Below, in pieces: positions 7,918-18,712 of a DNA stretch of 64,000 nucleotides. Numbering within the stretch: the first letter of the stretch is position 1; each line of letters begins with the position of its first letter. The notes under the pieces are model-generated. The model searched no databases. It was not told the origin of the DNA and saw only the letters and a list, made by a program, of their open reading frames with translations. Source of the DNA: an uncultured Collinsella sp. (GTDB lineage Bacteria > Actinomycetota > Coriobacteriia > Coriobacteriales > Coriobacteriaceae). The DNA is taken from assembly GCA_902464565.1 (NCBI GenBank), contig CABQJV010000006.1:1-64000 (forward strand). Direction: 5' to 3'. Made by a program: the position numbers and the translations under genes.

Positions 7918-10494
7918 ATGTGCGATTGCACAGATCATAAGGACGAGATCCCTGTCTACGACGCGCAGGCCATTGAGTCCAAGTGGATGAAGGCCTGGGA
8001 GGACTCCAACCTCTTTGCCGTCGACACCGACGACAGTAAGCCCAAGAAGTACGTGCTCGAGATGTTCCCGTATCCGTCGGGCGACCTGCACATGGGCCAC
8101 GCCCGCAACTACACCATCGGCGATGCCATGGCCCGTCAGGCCCGCATGCGCGGCTACGACGTGCTGCATCCCATCGGCTTCGATGCCTTTGGCCTGCCCG
8201 CCGAGAACGCCGCCATCAAGCACAACACGCAGGCTGCCGCCTGGACGTATAAGAACATGGATCAGGCGCTTTCCACGATGAAGCGCATGGGCTTCTCCTA
8301 CGATCTGGATCGCATGGTTAAGACCTGCAGCCCCGACTATTACCGCTGGGGCCAGTGGATCTTTGAGAAGATGTGGGAAAAGGGCCTGGTCTACCGCAAG
8401 AAGAACCCGGTCAACTGGTGCCCCACCTGCAAGACCGTTCTGGCTAACGAGCAGGTCACCGAGGGCAAGTGCTGGCGCTGCGGCACCGAGCCCGAGAAGC
8501 GCGACCTTGAGCAGTGGTACTTCAAGATCACCGAGTACTCTCAGGAGCTGCTCGACGATCTGGAGAAGCTCCCCGGCTGGCCCGAGCGCGTCAAGCAGAT
8601 GCAGGCCAACTGGATCGGCCGCTCCGAGGGCGCCGAGGTCGACTTTACCCTGTGCGACCAGGATGGCGAGCCCATTGAGGGCGACGAGGGCAAGATCACC
8701 GTCTTTACCACGCGTGCCGATACCCTTTTTGGCGTCTCCTTCTTTGTCCTGGCTCCCGAGTACGCCGGCCTGCACGAGCTCGTCGAGGGCACGGAGTACG
8801 AGGAGGCCGTCACCAAGATCGTCGAGAACTCCAAGCATATCTCTGCCGTCGAGCGTGCCCAGGGCACCCTCGAGAAGCACGGTGCCTTCACGGGCCGCTA
8901 TGTTGTAAACCCCGTCAACGGCGAGAAGGTCCCCGTGTGGGTTGCCGATTATGTCGTTGCCGACTACGGCACCGGCGCCGTCATGGCCGTTCCCTGTGGC
9001 GACCAGCGCGACTTTGAGTTTGCCCGCAAGTACGACCTGCCGATCGTGCCGATCATCCTGGACGATGACGATCGCGCTGCCGTCGAGGCCGGCGGCGAGA
9101 CCATCGATACCTTCCATGCCGAGACCGTCGACTGGGATTGCGCTCACGCTGCCGAGGGCACGCTCGTCCAGTCCGGCAAGTACACCGGCATGCGCGGCGG
9201 TAAGCACTCCGAGGGCGAGGCTGCGATCGTGGCCGACCTCGAGGCCATGGGCTGCGGTCGTCGCAAGGTCGAGTTCCGTCTGCGCGACTGGCTCATCAGC
9301 CGCCAGCGCTATTGGGGCAACCCCATCCCGGCTATCCACTGCGAGCACTGCGGTATCGTGCCCGTGCCCGAGGATCAGCTGCCGGTGACGCTGCCCGAGA
9401 ACCTGGACTTGGGCGCCGGCGAGACCCTCGCCGAGTGCAAGGAGTTCTACGAGACCACCTGCCCGGTCTGCGGTCGCCCGGCCAAGCGCGAGACCGATAC
9501 CATGGACACCTTCACCTGTTCCAGCTGGTATTACCTGCGCTATACCGATCCGCACAACACGGAGCTGCCCTTCTCCCGTGAGGCCGCCGACCGTTGGATG
9601 CCCGTCGATAACTACATCGGCGGCATCGAGCATGCCATTCTGCACCTGCTCTACAGCCGTTTCTTTACCAAGGCACTGCGCGACTTGGGCCTGCTGAGCG
9701 TGGACGAGCCCTTCACCAACCTGCTGTGCCAGGGCATGGTCAAGGACGAGAACGGCGACACCATGTCCAAGTCTAAGGGCAACGTCGTGCCCCCGAGCTC
9801 GGTCATTGAGCCCTACGGCGCCGACACCATGCGTCTGGCGATCCTGTTTATCGCCCCGCCTGAGAAGGATTTCGACTGGGATCCCAAGGCCGTTGAGGGC
9901 GCCAACCGCTTCATCAAGCGCGCCTGGCGTATCGTTTGGCAGCTCGTCCAGTCCGGCGACGCCAACGTGGCCTTCGACAAGTCCGCACTCGACGAGGTTG
10001 CGATGAAGCTCTATCGCGAGCGTCACCGCACCATTGCCAAGTGCACCGAGGACTTCGATTGCGGCCAGTTCAACACCGCCATCTCGGCCGTCATGGAGCT
10101 CGTCAACGCGGCAAGCGCCTACCTCAACGCCACTGAGGGCGCTTCCCGTGACAAGGCGCTGTGCTACGGCGTGGCTAAGGATATCGTGAGCGTCCTGGCG
10201 CCCATCTGCCCGTTTTGGGCCGACGAGCTGTGGCACGAGGCCCTCGGCTGCGAGGGCAACGCCTACACAGCCGCCTGGCCCGAGTTCGACCTGGCCGAGT
10301 CCGTTGAGGACACGGTGCAGATCGTGGTCCAGGTGCTCGGTAAGGTCCGCGGTCGTGTCGACGTTGCCCGCGATGCCTCTAACGAGGATATGCAGGCTGC
10401 CGCCGAGGCCGCCGTCGCCAAGTGGCTCGAGGGCAAGACAGTCGTCAAGGCCATCTGCGTGCCCGGCAAGCTGGTCAACCTGGTGGTCAAGTAA
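7918..10494 (+). CDS. leuS: Leucyl-tRNA synthetase
   Basis: An 858-residue class I synthetase charging tRNA-Leu. The HIGH motif is HMGH in [15 protein letters not shown] and the KMSKS motif is MSKSKGN. Between them lies a CP1 editing domain, and there are zinc-like Cys pairs (CPTC/CWRC and CEHC/CPVC). The C-terminal anticodon-binding and tail domains (ending in KVRGRVDVA...) are complete, and the length is normal for bacteria. The ATG follows AAAGGAG by six bases. A very long hairpin fills the leader, suggesting regulation of this gene on its own, and a terminator follows at 10526. Confidence 0.95.
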   Translation: MCDCTDHKDEIPVYDAQAIESKWMKAWEDSNLFAVDTDDSKPKKYVLEMFPYPSGDLHMGHARNYTIGDAMARQARMRGYDVLHPIGFDAFGLPAENAAIKHNTQAAAWTYKNMDQALSTMKRMGFSYDLDRMVKTCSPDYYRWGQWIFEKMWEKGLVYRKKNPVNWCPTCKTVLANEQVTEGKCWRCGTEPEKRDLEQWYFKITEYSQELLDDLEKLPGWPERVKQMQANWIGRSEGAEVDFTLCDQDGEPIEGDEGKITVFTTRADTLFGVSFFVLAPEYAGLHELVEGTEYEEAVTKIVENSKHISAVERAQGTLEKHGAFTGRYVVNPVNGEKVPVWVADYVVADYGTGAVMAVPCGDQRDFEFARKYDLPIVPIILDDDDRAAVEAGGETIDTFHAETVDWDCAHAAEGTLVQSGKYTGMRGGKHSEGEAAIVADLEAMGCGRRKVEFRLRDWLISRQRYWGNPIPAIHCEHCGIVPVPEDQLPVTLPENLDLGAGETLAECKEFYETTCPVCGRPAKRETDTMDTFTCSSWYYLRYTDPHNTELPFSREAADRWMPVDNYIGGIEHAILHLLYSRFFTKALRDLGLLSVDEPFTNLLCQGMVKDENGDTMSKSKGNVVPPSSVIEPYGADTMRLAILFIAPPEKDFDWDPKAVEGANRFIKRAWRIVWQLVQSGDANVAFDKSALDEVAMKLYRERHRTIAKCTEDFDCGQFNTAISAVMELVNAASAYLNATEGASRDKALCYGVAKDIVSVLAPICPFWADELWHEALGCEGNAYTAAWPEFDLAESVEDTVQIVVQVLGKVRGRVDVARDASNEDMQAAAEAAVAKWLEGKTVVKAICVPGKLVNLVVK

Positions 10495-10525
10495 GCGCTG
10501 CGCGCATAGCTGACATGAAAAGGCG

Positions 10526-10560
10526 AGGGGGACGATTCCGTATGGAGTCGCCCCCTTTTT
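10526..10560 (+). terminator. Rho-independent terminator of leuS
   Basis: AGGGGG (10526-10531) pairs with CCCCCT (10551-10556), with further CGA/TCG pairing across a bulge, followed by TTTTT. It lies about 30 bases after the leuS stop. Confidence 0.75.
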
Positions 10561-10645
10561 GGTTATGTATACTTGCGACAACACCCAATTATCCATTTCT
10601 TGTGGAGAAGCTGTGCGCACGCTGACCTGCAGATTCGTACTGTGC

Positions 10646-10674
10646 TTGCACGTTTCCGCAGCTATTGGTATAGT
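10646..10674 (+). promoter_or_regulatory. Sigma-70 promoter of the rimP-nusA-infB operon
   Basis: TTGCAC (10646-10651), an exact 17-base spacer and TATAGT (10669-10674). It is one of the best promoter matches in the window. The predicted start near 10681 leaves about 20 bases before a terminator-like hairpin. Confidence 0.65.
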
Positions 10675-10700
10675 TTGCTTGCAAATGAAGTTGTAATTGA

Positions 10701-10732
10701 AAGAAGTGGGGTTTCGGCCCCGCTTCTTTTTT
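10701..10732 (+). terminator. Terminator-like hairpin (possible attenuator) before rimP
   Basis: AAGAAGTGGGG (10701-10711) pairs with CCCCGCTTCTT (10718-10728) with one G-U pair, a TTTCGG loop and six T's. It has the full form of an intrinsic terminator but lies between the operon promoter and the rimP ribosome-binding site (GGAGGT, 10741). Attenuation of the operon is inferred. Confidence 0.75.
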
Positions 10733-10752
10733 GTATGGATGGAGGTGCCGCA

Positions 10753-11247
10753 ATGGTCAAGACCAAGACCGAGCAGGCGATCATCGACGCGCTCGAGGCC
10801 GTCGCTCCCCAGCTCGATGTCGACATCGTCGACGTCGAGCTCGTGGGTGCCACCAAGGCCCCCTGCGTGCGCGTGCGTATCGAGGGTGCCGAGGGTCAGA
10901 GCCTGTCGCTCAACGACGTCACGGCCAACACCAAGTGGGTCGGCGATGTGATTGAGGAGCTCGACCCCATCTCTTCGAGCTATACGCTCGAGGTGTCGAG
11001 CCCTGGCATGGCGCGCCCGCTACGCCGCCCGTGCGACTTTGCCCGCTTTGTGGGCGAGAACTGTGAGCTCACCTCCACCGCCACCGAGGGCCGTCGCAAG
11101 TACGCCGGCAAGATTGCCGCCGCCACCGAGGCGAACGTGACCCTCGAGCTCGAGGACGGCGAGTCCGTCACCCTCGATTTCTCTGATGTTAAAAAGTGCA
11201 AGTTGAAGCCCACCTACGACTTCAAGCCCGCGAAGGAAGGAAAGTAA
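10753..11247 (+). CDS. rimP: Ribosome maturation factor RimP
   Basis: A 164-residue protein needed for late assembly of the 30S subunit. The N-terminal alpha/beta domain (VDIVDVELVGATKAPCVRVRI) and the SYTLEVSSPGMARPL signature are present, followed by the SH3-like C-terminal domain. ATG at 10753 has GGAGGT six bases upstream. It is the first gene of the nusA-infB operon, and its stop lies one base from the nusA start. Confidence 0.9.
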   Translation: MVKTKTEQAIIDALEAVAPQLDVDIVDVELVGATKAPCVRVRIEGAEGQSLSLNDVTANTKWVGDVIEELDPISSSYTLEVSSPGMARPLRRPCDFARFVGENCELTSTATEGRRKYAGKIAAATEANVTLELEDGESVTLDFSDVKKCKLKPTYDFKPAKEGK

Positions 11248-11248
11248 G

Positions 11249-12496
11249 ATGGCAGCATCCGACATGATGTCCGCCCTGATGGAGCTTTGCCAGGAGAAGC
11301 ACATCGACCAGCTCTACCTGATCGACCGCCTGGAGCAGTCGCTCGCCAAGAGCTATGCCGAGATCCTGCATCTTGAGTGGGGCGCCAAGGTGACCATCGA
11401 CCGCACCACCGGCAAGATCTACGTCTACCGTCTGGAGCCGATTGACGATTCCATGGACGAGGAAGGCAATTTCACCGAGTTCGAGGAGATCGACGTCACC
11501 CCCAAGAACACGAGCCGCATCGCTGCCCAGCACGCCAAGGCCGAGATCAACGCCATCGTGCGTAACTCCGCCCGCGAGCAGATCTACGAGGAGTTCTCCG
11601 GCCGCATCGGTGACCTCATCAGCGGTACCGTGCTGCAGTCCACTCCCGACTTTACGATCGTTAAGATCCGCGAGGGCGTCGAGGCCGAGCTTCCGCACTT
11701 CGACCAGCGCCGTTACGAGAACGAGCGCAACGAGCGTCCGATGGGCGAGCGCTACCTGCACAACCAGCACATCAAGGCCGTGATCATCGACGTTCGCGAC
11801 CCCAACTCCAACCTGCAGCCGGTTCGTGGCGAGCACAGCCGTCCGCCGATTGTCATCTCCCGTACCCACCCCGAGCTCATGCGTCGTCTGTTTGAGCAGG
11901 AGGTGCCCGAGATCTATGAGGGCACCGTCCAGATCAAGTCGATCGCCCGCGAGCCCGGCCAGCGCTCCAAGGTCGCCGTCCACTCGCTCGACGACCGTCT
12001 GGATCCCGTGGGCGCCTGCGTCGGCCCCAAGGGCAGCCGTGTTCGCGCTGTCGTGGGCGAGCTCCGTGGCGAGCGCGTCGACGTCATCCTGTGGGATGCC
12101 GATCCTGCCGTCTACGTCGCCAACGCCCTTTCGCCTGCCAAGGTCACCCGCGTCCTCATCGACGAGGAGAAGGCTTACGCCGGTGTCATCGTGCCCGACG
12201 ACCAGCTGTCCCTCGCCATCGGCAAGGAGGGCCAGAACGCCCGCCTCGCCGCGCGCCTGACCGGCTGGCACATCGACATCAAGTCCGAGACCCTTGCCGC
12301 CGACATCCTCAAGAACGTTCCCGTTCACGAGGAGCCCGCCGCCGACCTGATCGGTGACGAGGAGGACGAGGACGTCCGCCGCTGCGAGTATGTGTCCGAG
12401 GACGGCATCCAGTGCCGCAACCAGGCTCGTCCCGGCTCCCGTTTCTGCGGTGTCCACGACACCGACGCCTTCGATGATGCGGAGGACCTGATCTAG
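11249..12496 (+). CDS. nusA: Transcription elongation/antitermination factor NusA with Cys/His tail
   Basis: A 415-residue RNA-polymerase-binding factor controlling pausing, termination and antitermination. An N-terminal domain, an S1 domain (around [17 protein letters not shown]) and two KH domains ([15 protein letters not shown] and [15 protein letters not shown]) are in the usual order. The unusual part is the C-terminus: after an acidic stretch, Cys379, Cys389, Cys400 and His403 form a C-x10-C-x10-C-x2-H knuckle like those of small zinc-binding domains. The start overlaps the rimP context closely (AAGGAAAG ribosome site). If intrinsic, the hairpin before rimP is a plausible target for feedback by NusA; that is inference. 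Confidence 0.92.
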   Translation: MAASDMMSALMELCQEKHIDQLYLIDRLEQSLAKSYAEILHLEWGAKVTIDRTTGKIYVYRLEPIDDSMDEEGNFTEFEEIDVTPKNTSRIAAQHAKAEINAIVRNSAREQIYEEFSGRIGDLISGTVLQSTPDFTIVKIREGVEAELPHFDQRRYENERNERPMGERYLHNQHIKAVIIDVRDPNSNLQPVRGEHSRPPIVISRTHPELMRRLFEQEVPEIYEGTVQIKSIAREPGQRSKVAVHSLDDRLDPVGACVGPKGSRVRAVVGELRGERVDVILWDADPAVYVANALSPAKVTRVLIDEEKAYAGVIVPDDQLSLAIGKEGQNARLAARLTGWHIDIKSETLAADILKNVPVHEEPAADLIGDEEDEDVRRCEYVSEDGIQCRNQARPGSRFCGVHDTDAFDDAEDLI

Positions 12497-12587
12497 CGCG
12501 CGGTCGCGCCGGGCGGGTCCCGGCGCGTCTCCCACGCTCGTTCAGTCTCTAGGCACCCAAGGTGCCAGAAAGGGTAGGTGAAGTCAT

Positions 12588-15302
12588 ATGGCAAAAGTCC
12601 GTGTGTCCACCCTGGCCAAAGAGTTCGGCATGACCTCCAAGGAACTGATGGGTCATCTCGCCGATATGAAGATTCCCGCTAAGTCCGCTTCCTCCACCTT
12701 GGAGGACGCCTATGTCGCTATGGTCCGCAAGCAGCTCGCCTCGGTGATCGAGGCCCGCGCTCAGGAAGTCGAGGCCGCCAAGCAGGCCGAGGAGCAGGCA
12801 GCTGCCGCCGAGGAGGCCGCTCGCGCCGCCGAGGCCGAGCGCGAGCGCATCGCCGCCGAGAAGGCCCGCGAGGAGGAGCGTCGCCAGTTTGCCGCAGCCC
12901 AGGCTGCCGAGGAGGCTGCCCGCGCCGAGGCCGAGGCCAAGAAGAAGGCCGAGCAGGAGCGCCTTGCCCGCGAGAAGGAGGAGGCTGCCCGCGAGGCCCA
13001 GCGCCGCGCCGTTCCCGCTTCCGACTCCGGTTCGCGCTTCCGTTCGCTGCTCGACCAGATCGCCGCACAGGAGACCGTGCTCAAGGAGAAGAAGGACGCC
13101 GAGGACAAGGCCAAGGCCGAGCGCGCCGCAGAGCGCGGCAACCGTCGCGGCGGCAACAACGACCGCCGCGGTGGCCGTCGTAACGATCGCAACGCCTCCG
13201 ACAACAACTCCGAGCGCAACGCCTCCGAGAGCCGTCCGCACAGCCATCGCACCAACGCCAGCAACAACGCCGCTGCCGGCATGGACTTCCCCAACCCCGA
13301 TAAACAGGGCAAGGGCAAGAAGCGCAAGGGCGGTCACAACAACGAAGAGGACCACTACAGCCGCATGGCTCGCGAGGCCGAGGAGTACAGCCGCGAGAAG
13401 GTGCTCGAGGAGGCTCGTGCCGCCGTCGAGGAGGCCTCTCGCGAGTCAACCGGTCGCCGCAAGAAGCGCAAGGAGAAGCGCGAGCGCGAGGCTGCCAAGG
13501 CTCAGGAGGAGCGCAAGATAGAGGAGGCGCTGGCCCAGGGCGTGAACCCCGAGGACCTCGACGCCATCAAGGTCTCCCAGGGCGTTACCGTCCAGGAGCT
13601 TGCCGAGGCGCTCGATGTTCCGGCCAACGACATCATCAAGCGCCTGTTCCTGCTTGGTACGCCGCTCACTATGACGCAGTCCATGTCCGACGACCTTGTC
13701 GAGCTCGTCGCCGACGACCTGGGTCGTCAGATCAAGATCATCACCCCCGAGGAGGAGAACACCTTCTCGTTCTATGACGATCCCGCCGACCTTAAGCCGC
13801 GCGCCCCGGTCGTCACCGTCATGGGCCACGTCGACCACGGCAAGACGTCGCTGCTCGACGCCATCCGTCACACCGGCGTTGCTGCCGGCGAGGCGGGCGG
13901 CATTACGCAGGCCATCGGCGCTTCGCAGGTCATGATCAACGACCGCAAGATCACCTTCATCGATACCCCGGGCCACGCCACCTTTACGGCTATGCGTGCC
14001 CGTGGCGCCAAGGTGACCGACATCGTCATTCTGATCGTGGCAGCCGACGACGGCGTCATGCCCCAGACCGTCGAGTCGATCAACCACGCCAAGGCCGCCG
14101 GCGTACCCATCGTCGTCGCCGTCAACAAGATCGATAAGCCGGGCGCCAACCCCGACCGTGTGCGTCAGGAGCTCACCGAGTACGGAGTCATCCCCGAGGA
14201 GTGGGGCGGACAGAACATGTTCGTCAACATCTCGGCTAAGCAGAAGATCGGTATCGACGAACTTCTGGAGACCGTGCTGCTCCAGGCCGACGTGCTCGAG
14301 CTCAAGGCCAACCCGGACACCTTTGCCTCCGGCAACGTCCTCGAGGCCAAGCTCGACAAGGGCCGCGGCTCGGTCGCTACCGTGCTCGTGACCCGCGGTA
14401 CCCTGCACGTGGGCGATACGCTGGTCGCCGGCCTTACCTACGGCCGCGTCCGCGCCATGCTCGACCCCAAGGGCCGCGCCGTCACCGAGGCCGGTCCCTC
14501 CGACGCCGTCGAGATTTTGGGCCTGCAGTCCGTGCCCAACGCCGGCGACGAGTTCCGCGTGTTCGAGGACGAGCGCGAGGCACGCGCCCTGGCCGACGAG
14601 CGTTCGCTGAAGGCCCGTATCGAGGAGCAGAGCCGCGTGAAGCACGTCACGCTCGAGAACCTCTTCGAGACCATCGCCGACGCCGAGGTCAAGGAGCTCA
14701 ACCTGATCATCAAGGCCGACGTCCAGGGTTCCATCGAGGCTCTTCAGGACTCGCTCGACAAGATGGATCAGTCCGAGGTCCGCATCAACACGATCCACTC
14801 CGCTGTCGGCGCCATCAACGAGACCGACGTCGTCCTGGCTGATGCCTCCAACGCCATCATCATCGGATTTGGCGTCCGTCCCGACGGTAAGGCCCGCTCC
14901 GCCGCCGAGCGCGAGGGCGTCGAGATCCGTTGCTACGACGTCATCTACAAGTGCCTCGAGGAGCTTGACGCCGCCCGTATCGGCATGCTCAAGCCCACCG
15001 AGGTCGAGGTCGCCACGGGTACCGCGACCGTCCTGGACACCTTCAAGGTGCCCAAAGTCGGTATCGCCGCCGGTGTCCGCGTCGAAGAGGGCGAGATCGC
15101 CGCGACCGATTCCGTGCGTCTGGTGCGCGACGGCATCGTGGTCTTCAACGGCAAGATCGCCTCGATGCGCCACTACAAGGACGAGGCCAAGAGCCTCAAG
15201 AGTGGTTCCGAGGGCGGCATTGGCCTGGAGAACTTCCAGGACATCAAGCCCGGCGACCAGATCGAGGGTTACCGCATCGACCAGGTTGCCCGTACCGAGT
15301 AG
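12588..15302 (+). CDS. infB: Translation initiation factor IF-2
   Basis: A 904-residue GTPase that brings initiator tRNA to the ribosome. An N-terminal IF2-N motif ([19 protein letters not shown]) is followed by a long Ala/Glu/Lys coiled-coil-like region, an Arg/Asn/Gly-rich disordered segment (about residues 183-240), a second IF2-N segment, then the G domain: [20 protein letters not shown] and NKID. Domains II-IV complete the C-terminus. ATG at 12588 follows AGGGTAGGTGAAG. The 91-base gap after nusA has no ylxR gene, which commonly sits here, but contains a short GGCACC/GGTGCC hairpin. Confidence 0.95.
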   Translation: MAKVRVSTLAKEFGMTSKELMGHLADMKIPAKSASSTLEDAYVAMVRKQLASVIEARAQEVEAAKQAEEQAAAAEEAARAAEAERERIAAEKAREEERRQFAAAQAAEEAARAEAEAKKKAEQERLAREKEEAAREAQRRAVPASDSGSRFRSLLDQIAAQETVLKEKKDAEDKAKAERAAERGNRRGGNNDRRGGRRNDRNASDNNSERNASESRPHSHRTNASNNAAAGMDFPNPDKQGKGKKRKGGHNNEEDHYSRMAREAEEYSREKVLEEARAAVEEASRESTGRRKKRKEKREREAAKAQEERKIEEALAQGVNPEDLDAIKVSQGVTVQELAEALDVPANDIIKRLFLLGTPLTMTQSMSDDLVELVADDLGRQIKIITPEEENTFSFYDDPADLKPRAPVVTVMGHVDHGKTSLLDAIRHTGVAAGEAGGITQAIGASQVMINDRKITFIDTPGHATFTAMRARGAKVTDIVILIVAADDGVMPQTVESINHAKAAGVPIVVAVNKIDKPGANPDRVRQELTEYGVIPEEWGGQNMFVNISAKQKIGIDELLETVLLQADVLELKANPDTFASGNVLEAKLDKGRGSVATVLVTRGTLHVGDTLVAGLTYGRVRAMLDPKGRAVTEAGPSDAVEILGLQSVPNAGDEFRVFEDEREARALADERSLKARIEEQSRVKHVTLENLFETIADAEVKELNLIIKADVQGSIEALQDSLDKMDQSEVRINTIHSAVGAINETDVVLADASNAIIIGFGVRPDGKARSAAEREGVEIRCYDVIYKCLEELDAARIGMLKPTEVEVATGTATVLDTFKVPKVGIAAGVRVEEGEIAATDSVRLVRDGIVVFNGKIASMRHYKDEAKSLKSGSEGGIGLENFQDIKPGDQIEGYRIDQVARTE

Positions 15303-15313
15303 GGGGTAGCTCT

Positions 15314-15724
15314 ATGAAGCAAACGCAGGCAACCCGCCGTCTGGGCGAGCAGCTTCGCGAGAAGCTCGGTTATATCCTGCTCTTTGAGGTTTCCGATCCG
15401 CGTCTCGACCTGGTTACTTTGACTGCGGTCGAGGTCGCGGTGGACCGTTCGTTCGCGCGCGTGTACGTGTCGTGCGATGCGAGCCGCTACGATGAGGTCA
15501 TGGAGGCGCTCGCAAGCGCCAAGGGCCGTATTCGCAGCCTGTTGGCTCGCTCGCTCGATTGGCGTGTTACGCCCGAGCTCGATTTTCGCATCGATCGCTC
15601 GACCGATGAGGCCGAGCGCATCACGCGTGCGCTGGAAAACGTTCCCGCCACGCTTGCGATCGAAAAGGACGAGGACGGCTATCCGATAGCGGATGCCGCC
15701 CAGGAGGCAGCTTTAGATGACTAA
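15314..15724 (+). CDS. rbfA: Ribosome-binding factor A
   Basis: A 136-residue 30S maturation factor binding near helix 1 of 16S rRNA. The KH-like fold shows the usual pattern: RLGEQLREKLGYILL, SDPRLDLVTLTAVEV, and the Ile/Arg-rich LDFRIDRSTDEAERI segment. It lies 11 bases after infB with GGGGGTAG as ribosome site, and its last eight bases overlap the next gene, indicating translational coupling. Confidence 0.9.
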   Translation: MKQTQATRRLGEQLREKLGYILLFEVSDPRLDLVTLTAVEVAVDRSFARVYVSCDASRYDEVMEALASAKGRIRSLLARSLDWRVTPELDFRIDRSTDEAERITRALENVPATLAIEKDEDGYPIADAAQEAALDD

Positions 15725-16760
15725 TTCCGCCGACCTCGCCTCGTGCGAGTCTGCAGATATTCAGCGACGCATCCTCGAGCTCATCGAGGGTGCGTCCTCC
15801 ATTGCGATTTCGGGACATACTTCTCCCGATGGCGATGCCTTGGGCTCCGTATTGGGTCTGGGCCTTTCGCTCATGAAGTTTTTCCCCAACAAGGACATTG
15901 CGCTGCTGCTGGCAGACGATGACCCGGTTCCTCGCATCTACCGCTTTATGGAAGGCTCCGATCGCCTGGTGCCGGCATCTGCGTACGCCGGCAATCCTGA
16001 CCTGTTCATCTCGGTGGACGTACCGGTCGTCGAGCGCCTCAATAATTCCGCCGAGGTGCTTCGTCGCTCCAAGCATGTGGTGTGCTTCGATCATCATCCG
16101 GCGCGCGAGGAGTTTGCCGAGCTGAGCCTGAGGCGCGTCGATGCCGCGGCCTGCGCCATGATCATCGACCGCTTCTTGGACAATTGCGGCATTGTCGCAC
16201 GTGATAGCGTTGCGACCTGCCTGCTGTGTGGCTTGGTTACCGATACCGGCCGTTTTCAGTACCAAAACGCCGATGCTGCCGCGTTCCATGCAGCCTCGCG
16301 CCTGGTGGCGCACGGTGCCGATCCGGCGCGCGTTGCGCTCGAGGTTTACCAGAGCATGCGCGTTGAGTTTTTGCACCTCAAGTCCATTGTCATGGGCCGC
16401 ATTAAGACGGTCGCGCATGGGCGCGTGGCGTATAGCTATGCCTACCAGAGCGACCTTGAGGCCTGCGGCGTCACCTCGGACGAGTGCGACGGCCTGGTCG
16501 ATGTGGTGCGTTCGGTGATGGGCGTCGAGGTCTGCATGTTCTTAAAGGGCATTGAGGGCGATACCAAGGTGCGTGGCAACCTGCGCTCCAAGGGCGACCT
16601 CGATGTGTCCGAGATTGCTGCCAACTTTGGCGGTGGCGGGCATCATGCCGCCGCCGGCTTTTCCAACAACGGAACAATTCGCGAGACGCTCGCCGTGGCA
16701 CTTCCCATGCTGGCCGAGCTGGTAGGGGAGGATCCCGCTTCGGTGACCGTCGAGCTTTAA
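15717..16760 (+). CDS. nrnA: DHH/DHHA1 phosphoesterase (NrnA-like)
   Basis: A 347-residue DHH-family phosphoesterase, probably degrading nanoRNA and dephosphorylating pAp. Metal-binding motifs are visible in order: GHTSPDGDALGS, the signature DHHPA, and the DHHA1 nucleic-acid motif GGGGHHAAAG. Its place between rbfA and truB is the usual one in Gram-positive bacteria. The start overlaps rbfA by eight bases. Discrimination between oligoribonuclease and pAp phosphatase activity is not possible from sequence alone. Confidence 0.88.
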   Translation: MTNSADLASCESADIQRRILELIEGASSIAISGHTSPDGDALGSVLGLGLSLMKFFPNKDIALLLADDDPVPRIYRFMEGSDRLVPASAYAGNPDLFISVDVPVVERLNNSAEVLRRSKHVVCFDHHPAREEFAELSLRRVDAAACAMIIDRFLDNCGIVARDSVATCLLCGLVTDTGRFQYQNADAAAFHAASRLVAHGADPARVALEVYQSMRVEFLHLKSIVMGRIKTVAHGRVAYSYAYQSDLEACGVTSDECDGLVDVVRSVMGVEVCMFLKGIEGDTKVRGNLRSKGDLDVSEIAANFGGGGHHAAAGFSNNGTIRETLAVALPMLAELVGEDPASVTVEL

Positions 16761-16775
16761 CTTTTTGGATGGTAC

Positions 16776-17708
16776 ATGGCTCGTCGTACGCCTTCTCAAC
16801 TGAATATGCTGCTCGCCGTCGATAAGCCGGTGGGCTGCACGTCCCACGATGTGGTCTCGCAATGCCGACGCGCCCTCCATGAGCGGCGCATCGGCCATGC
16901 CGGCACGCTCGACCCCATGGCATCCGGCGTCATGGTGGTGGGCGTGGGCCAGGCTACTCGTCTGCTGGGCATGCTAACCCTCGATACCAAAAGCTATGTC
17001 GCCGACATCTCGTTTGGTGCCGAGACCAATACCGATGATGCGGAGGGCGAGGCGGTCCGCACAGTGGCTGTTACCAACGAGCTCCGCGATCCTGCCTATG
17101 CCCGTGAGCACTTGGCCGCTATGCTGGGCCCGCAGATGCAGGTGCCGCCGGCGTTTTCGGCTATCTCGGTCAATGGCGTTCGCGCCTACAAGTCTGCTCG
17201 CGAGGGCAATGCGGTGGACCTACCTCCGCGCCCCGTCGAGGTCTATGCCGCCGACCTGATCGCCGTGGGCGGCGAGGATGATACGTGTGTGTGGACCGTG
17301 GCGTTCTCGGTGAGCAAGGGCACCTATATCCGTGCGCTCGCTCGCGACCTGGGCCGTGCCTGTGAGAGCGCCGCGCATATTTCCGCGCTGCGCCGCACGG
17401 CCTCCGGTGCTGTTTCCATTGGCGCCTGTCATGCGGTGGAGGAGCTTTCTCCCGAGTCCGCCGCTGACTTTGCCCTGGATCCCATTGCGGCCCTGGGCGC
17501 CACACGTGTTGACTTGCCGGGCAATCTTGCCGACGACCTGCTCTGCGGCCGACGCATTCCCGTTGAGCGTGCGCTTGCCGATTTCGATTCCTTGAAGGCG
17601 CCGTTTGCGTTGGTGCTCGATGGGGGACTCAAGGCGCTCGCCCGCATTGAGGGCGGCCGCTTTGTCATGGAGCACGTGTTTCCGCAGGCAATCGGCGGTG
17701 TTCGATGA
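16776..17708 (+). CDS. truB: tRNA pseudouridine-55 synthase
   Basis: A 310-residue enzyme forming pseudouridine 55 in the T-arm of tRNAs. The catalytic Asp lies in GHAGTLDPMASGV; the LLAVDKPVGCTSHDVV N-terminal motif and the KSYVADISFG and SKGTYIRALARDLG segments are typical. The start is 15 bases after nrnA. The stop (TGA, 17706-17708) overlaps the ribF start in ATGATGA-like fashion, so truB and ribF are probably translationally coupled. Confidence 0.93.
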   Translation: MARRTPSQLNMLLAVDKPVGCTSHDVVSQCRRALHERRIGHAGTLDPMASGVMVVGVGQATRLLGMLTLDTKSYVADISFGAETNTDDAEGEAVRTVAVTNELRDPAYAREHLAAMLGPQMQVPPAFSAISVNGVRAYKSAREGNAVDLPPRPVEVYAADLIAVGGEDDTCVWTVAFSVSKGTYIRALARDLGRACESAAHISALRRTASGAVSIGACHAVEELSPESAADFALDPIAALGATRVDLPGNLADDLLCGRRIPVERALADFDSLKAPFALVLDGGLKALARIEGGRFVMEHVFPQAIGGVR

Positions 17709-18712
17709 TGTTGTCCGCTCGCGAGCTCGCGCGTGTCTTTTTCGCGGGCGAGTCGGACGAGGCTCGCATCGTTGCTGCCGATACGTTTGATGAGTGTGAG
17801 CACTTGGGTGCCGCTTCAATCGCCATTGGCGTGTTCGACGGCGTTCACCGTGGACACCAGGAACTCATCGAAGCGCTTGTCCGTGATGCCCGTGCCCATG
17901 GCTGTAAGGCGGTCGTGGTTACCTTCGATCCCGACCCGGACGTTGTGGTGAGCCCTTCGCCCGCTCAAAAATTGATGACGACGGCCGACCGTCTGCATGC
18001 CTTGGCTCAAACCGGGGTCGATGCGGTGGTGGCCGTTCCCTTTACGCCTGAGGTTGCGGCACTCGACCATGTCGGTTTTCTCGCACTGCTGTCACGCGTA
18101 GTCGACATTCGCTCGATTCTCGTTGGCAGTGACTTTAGGCTGGGTCGTGGCGGTGCTTCTGGTGTTGCCGAGATGCGCGCCTGGGGTTCCGAGCACGGCG
18201 TTGACGTGTATGGTCACGACCTGCTTTGCGAGGGCGGTGAGGCCATTTGCGCCACCCGCATTCGTCATGAGCTGGGACAGGGGCATGTGGAGCTTGCTGC
18301 TGAGTTGCTCGGCCGCCCGTATATGGTGCGTGGCGGTGTTATTCGCGGCCGTCACGAGGGTTCTGGCATGGGCTTTCCCACGGCAAACTTGCAGGTTCCC
18401 GACGGCATTCAGGTGCCAGCCGATGGCGTGTATGAGGGTCTGGTGCTGGTCGATGACACCGCGTGGCCCGCTGCCGTGAACGTCGGCCTGCCGCCAACGT
18501 ATGCTGACGATGCGGCATCTGCGCATCTCGAGGCTAATTTAATTGGTTATACGGGCGACCTGTACGGCGCTTCCGTTTCGCTGGCGTTTACGCGCTGGCT
18601 GCGTCCCTCGCGTGTGTTCGATTCGCTGGATGAGCTGATCGCGACCGTCGAGGGTAATATCGAAGATATTCGTCACAACTTGGGCGAGCAGGGGGTGAGC
18701 ATCCGTGATTAG
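17705..18712 (+). CDS. ribF: Bifunctional riboflavin kinase / FMN adenylyltransferase
   Basis: A 335-residue enzyme converting riboflavin to FMN and FAD. The N-terminal nucleotidyltransferase domain has GVFDGVHRGHQ and GSDFRLGRGG; the C-terminal kinase domain has GSGMGFPTANL and NVGLPPT, where family members mostly have NVGxxPT. Two adjacent ATGs (17705, 17708) are possible starts, both overlapping truB. Its end overlaps dnaG by eight bases. Confidence 0.92.
   Translation: MMLSARELARVFFAGESDEARIVAADTFDECEHLGAASIAIGVFDGVHRGHQELIEALVRDARAHGCKAVVVTFDPDPDVVVSPSPAQKLMTTADRLHALAQTGVDAVVAVPFTPEVAALDHVGFLALLSRVVDIRSILVGSDFRLGRGGASGVAEMRAWGSEHGVDVYGHDLLCEGGEAICATRIRHELGQGHVELAAELLGRPYMVRGGVIRGRHEGSGMGFPTANLQVPDGIQVPADGVYEGLVLVDDTAWPAAVNVGLPPTYADDAASAHLEANLIGYTGDLYGASVSLAFTRWLRPSRVFDSLDELIATVEGNIEDIRHNLGEQGVSIRD

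Noticed and set aside
7801..10620. A 939-residue open frame on the minus strand opposite leuS
   Set aside because: It is antisense to leuS, has a low-complexity Gly/Leu/Ala-rich translation without domains, and lacks a ribosome-binding site. Long antisense frames are expected in high-GC genomes with this codon use.
13446..15173. A 575-residue minus-strand open frame opposite infB
   Set aside because: The translation is a low-complexity Asp/Gly/Leu/Val mixture with no motif; infB on the other strand has all its motifs.
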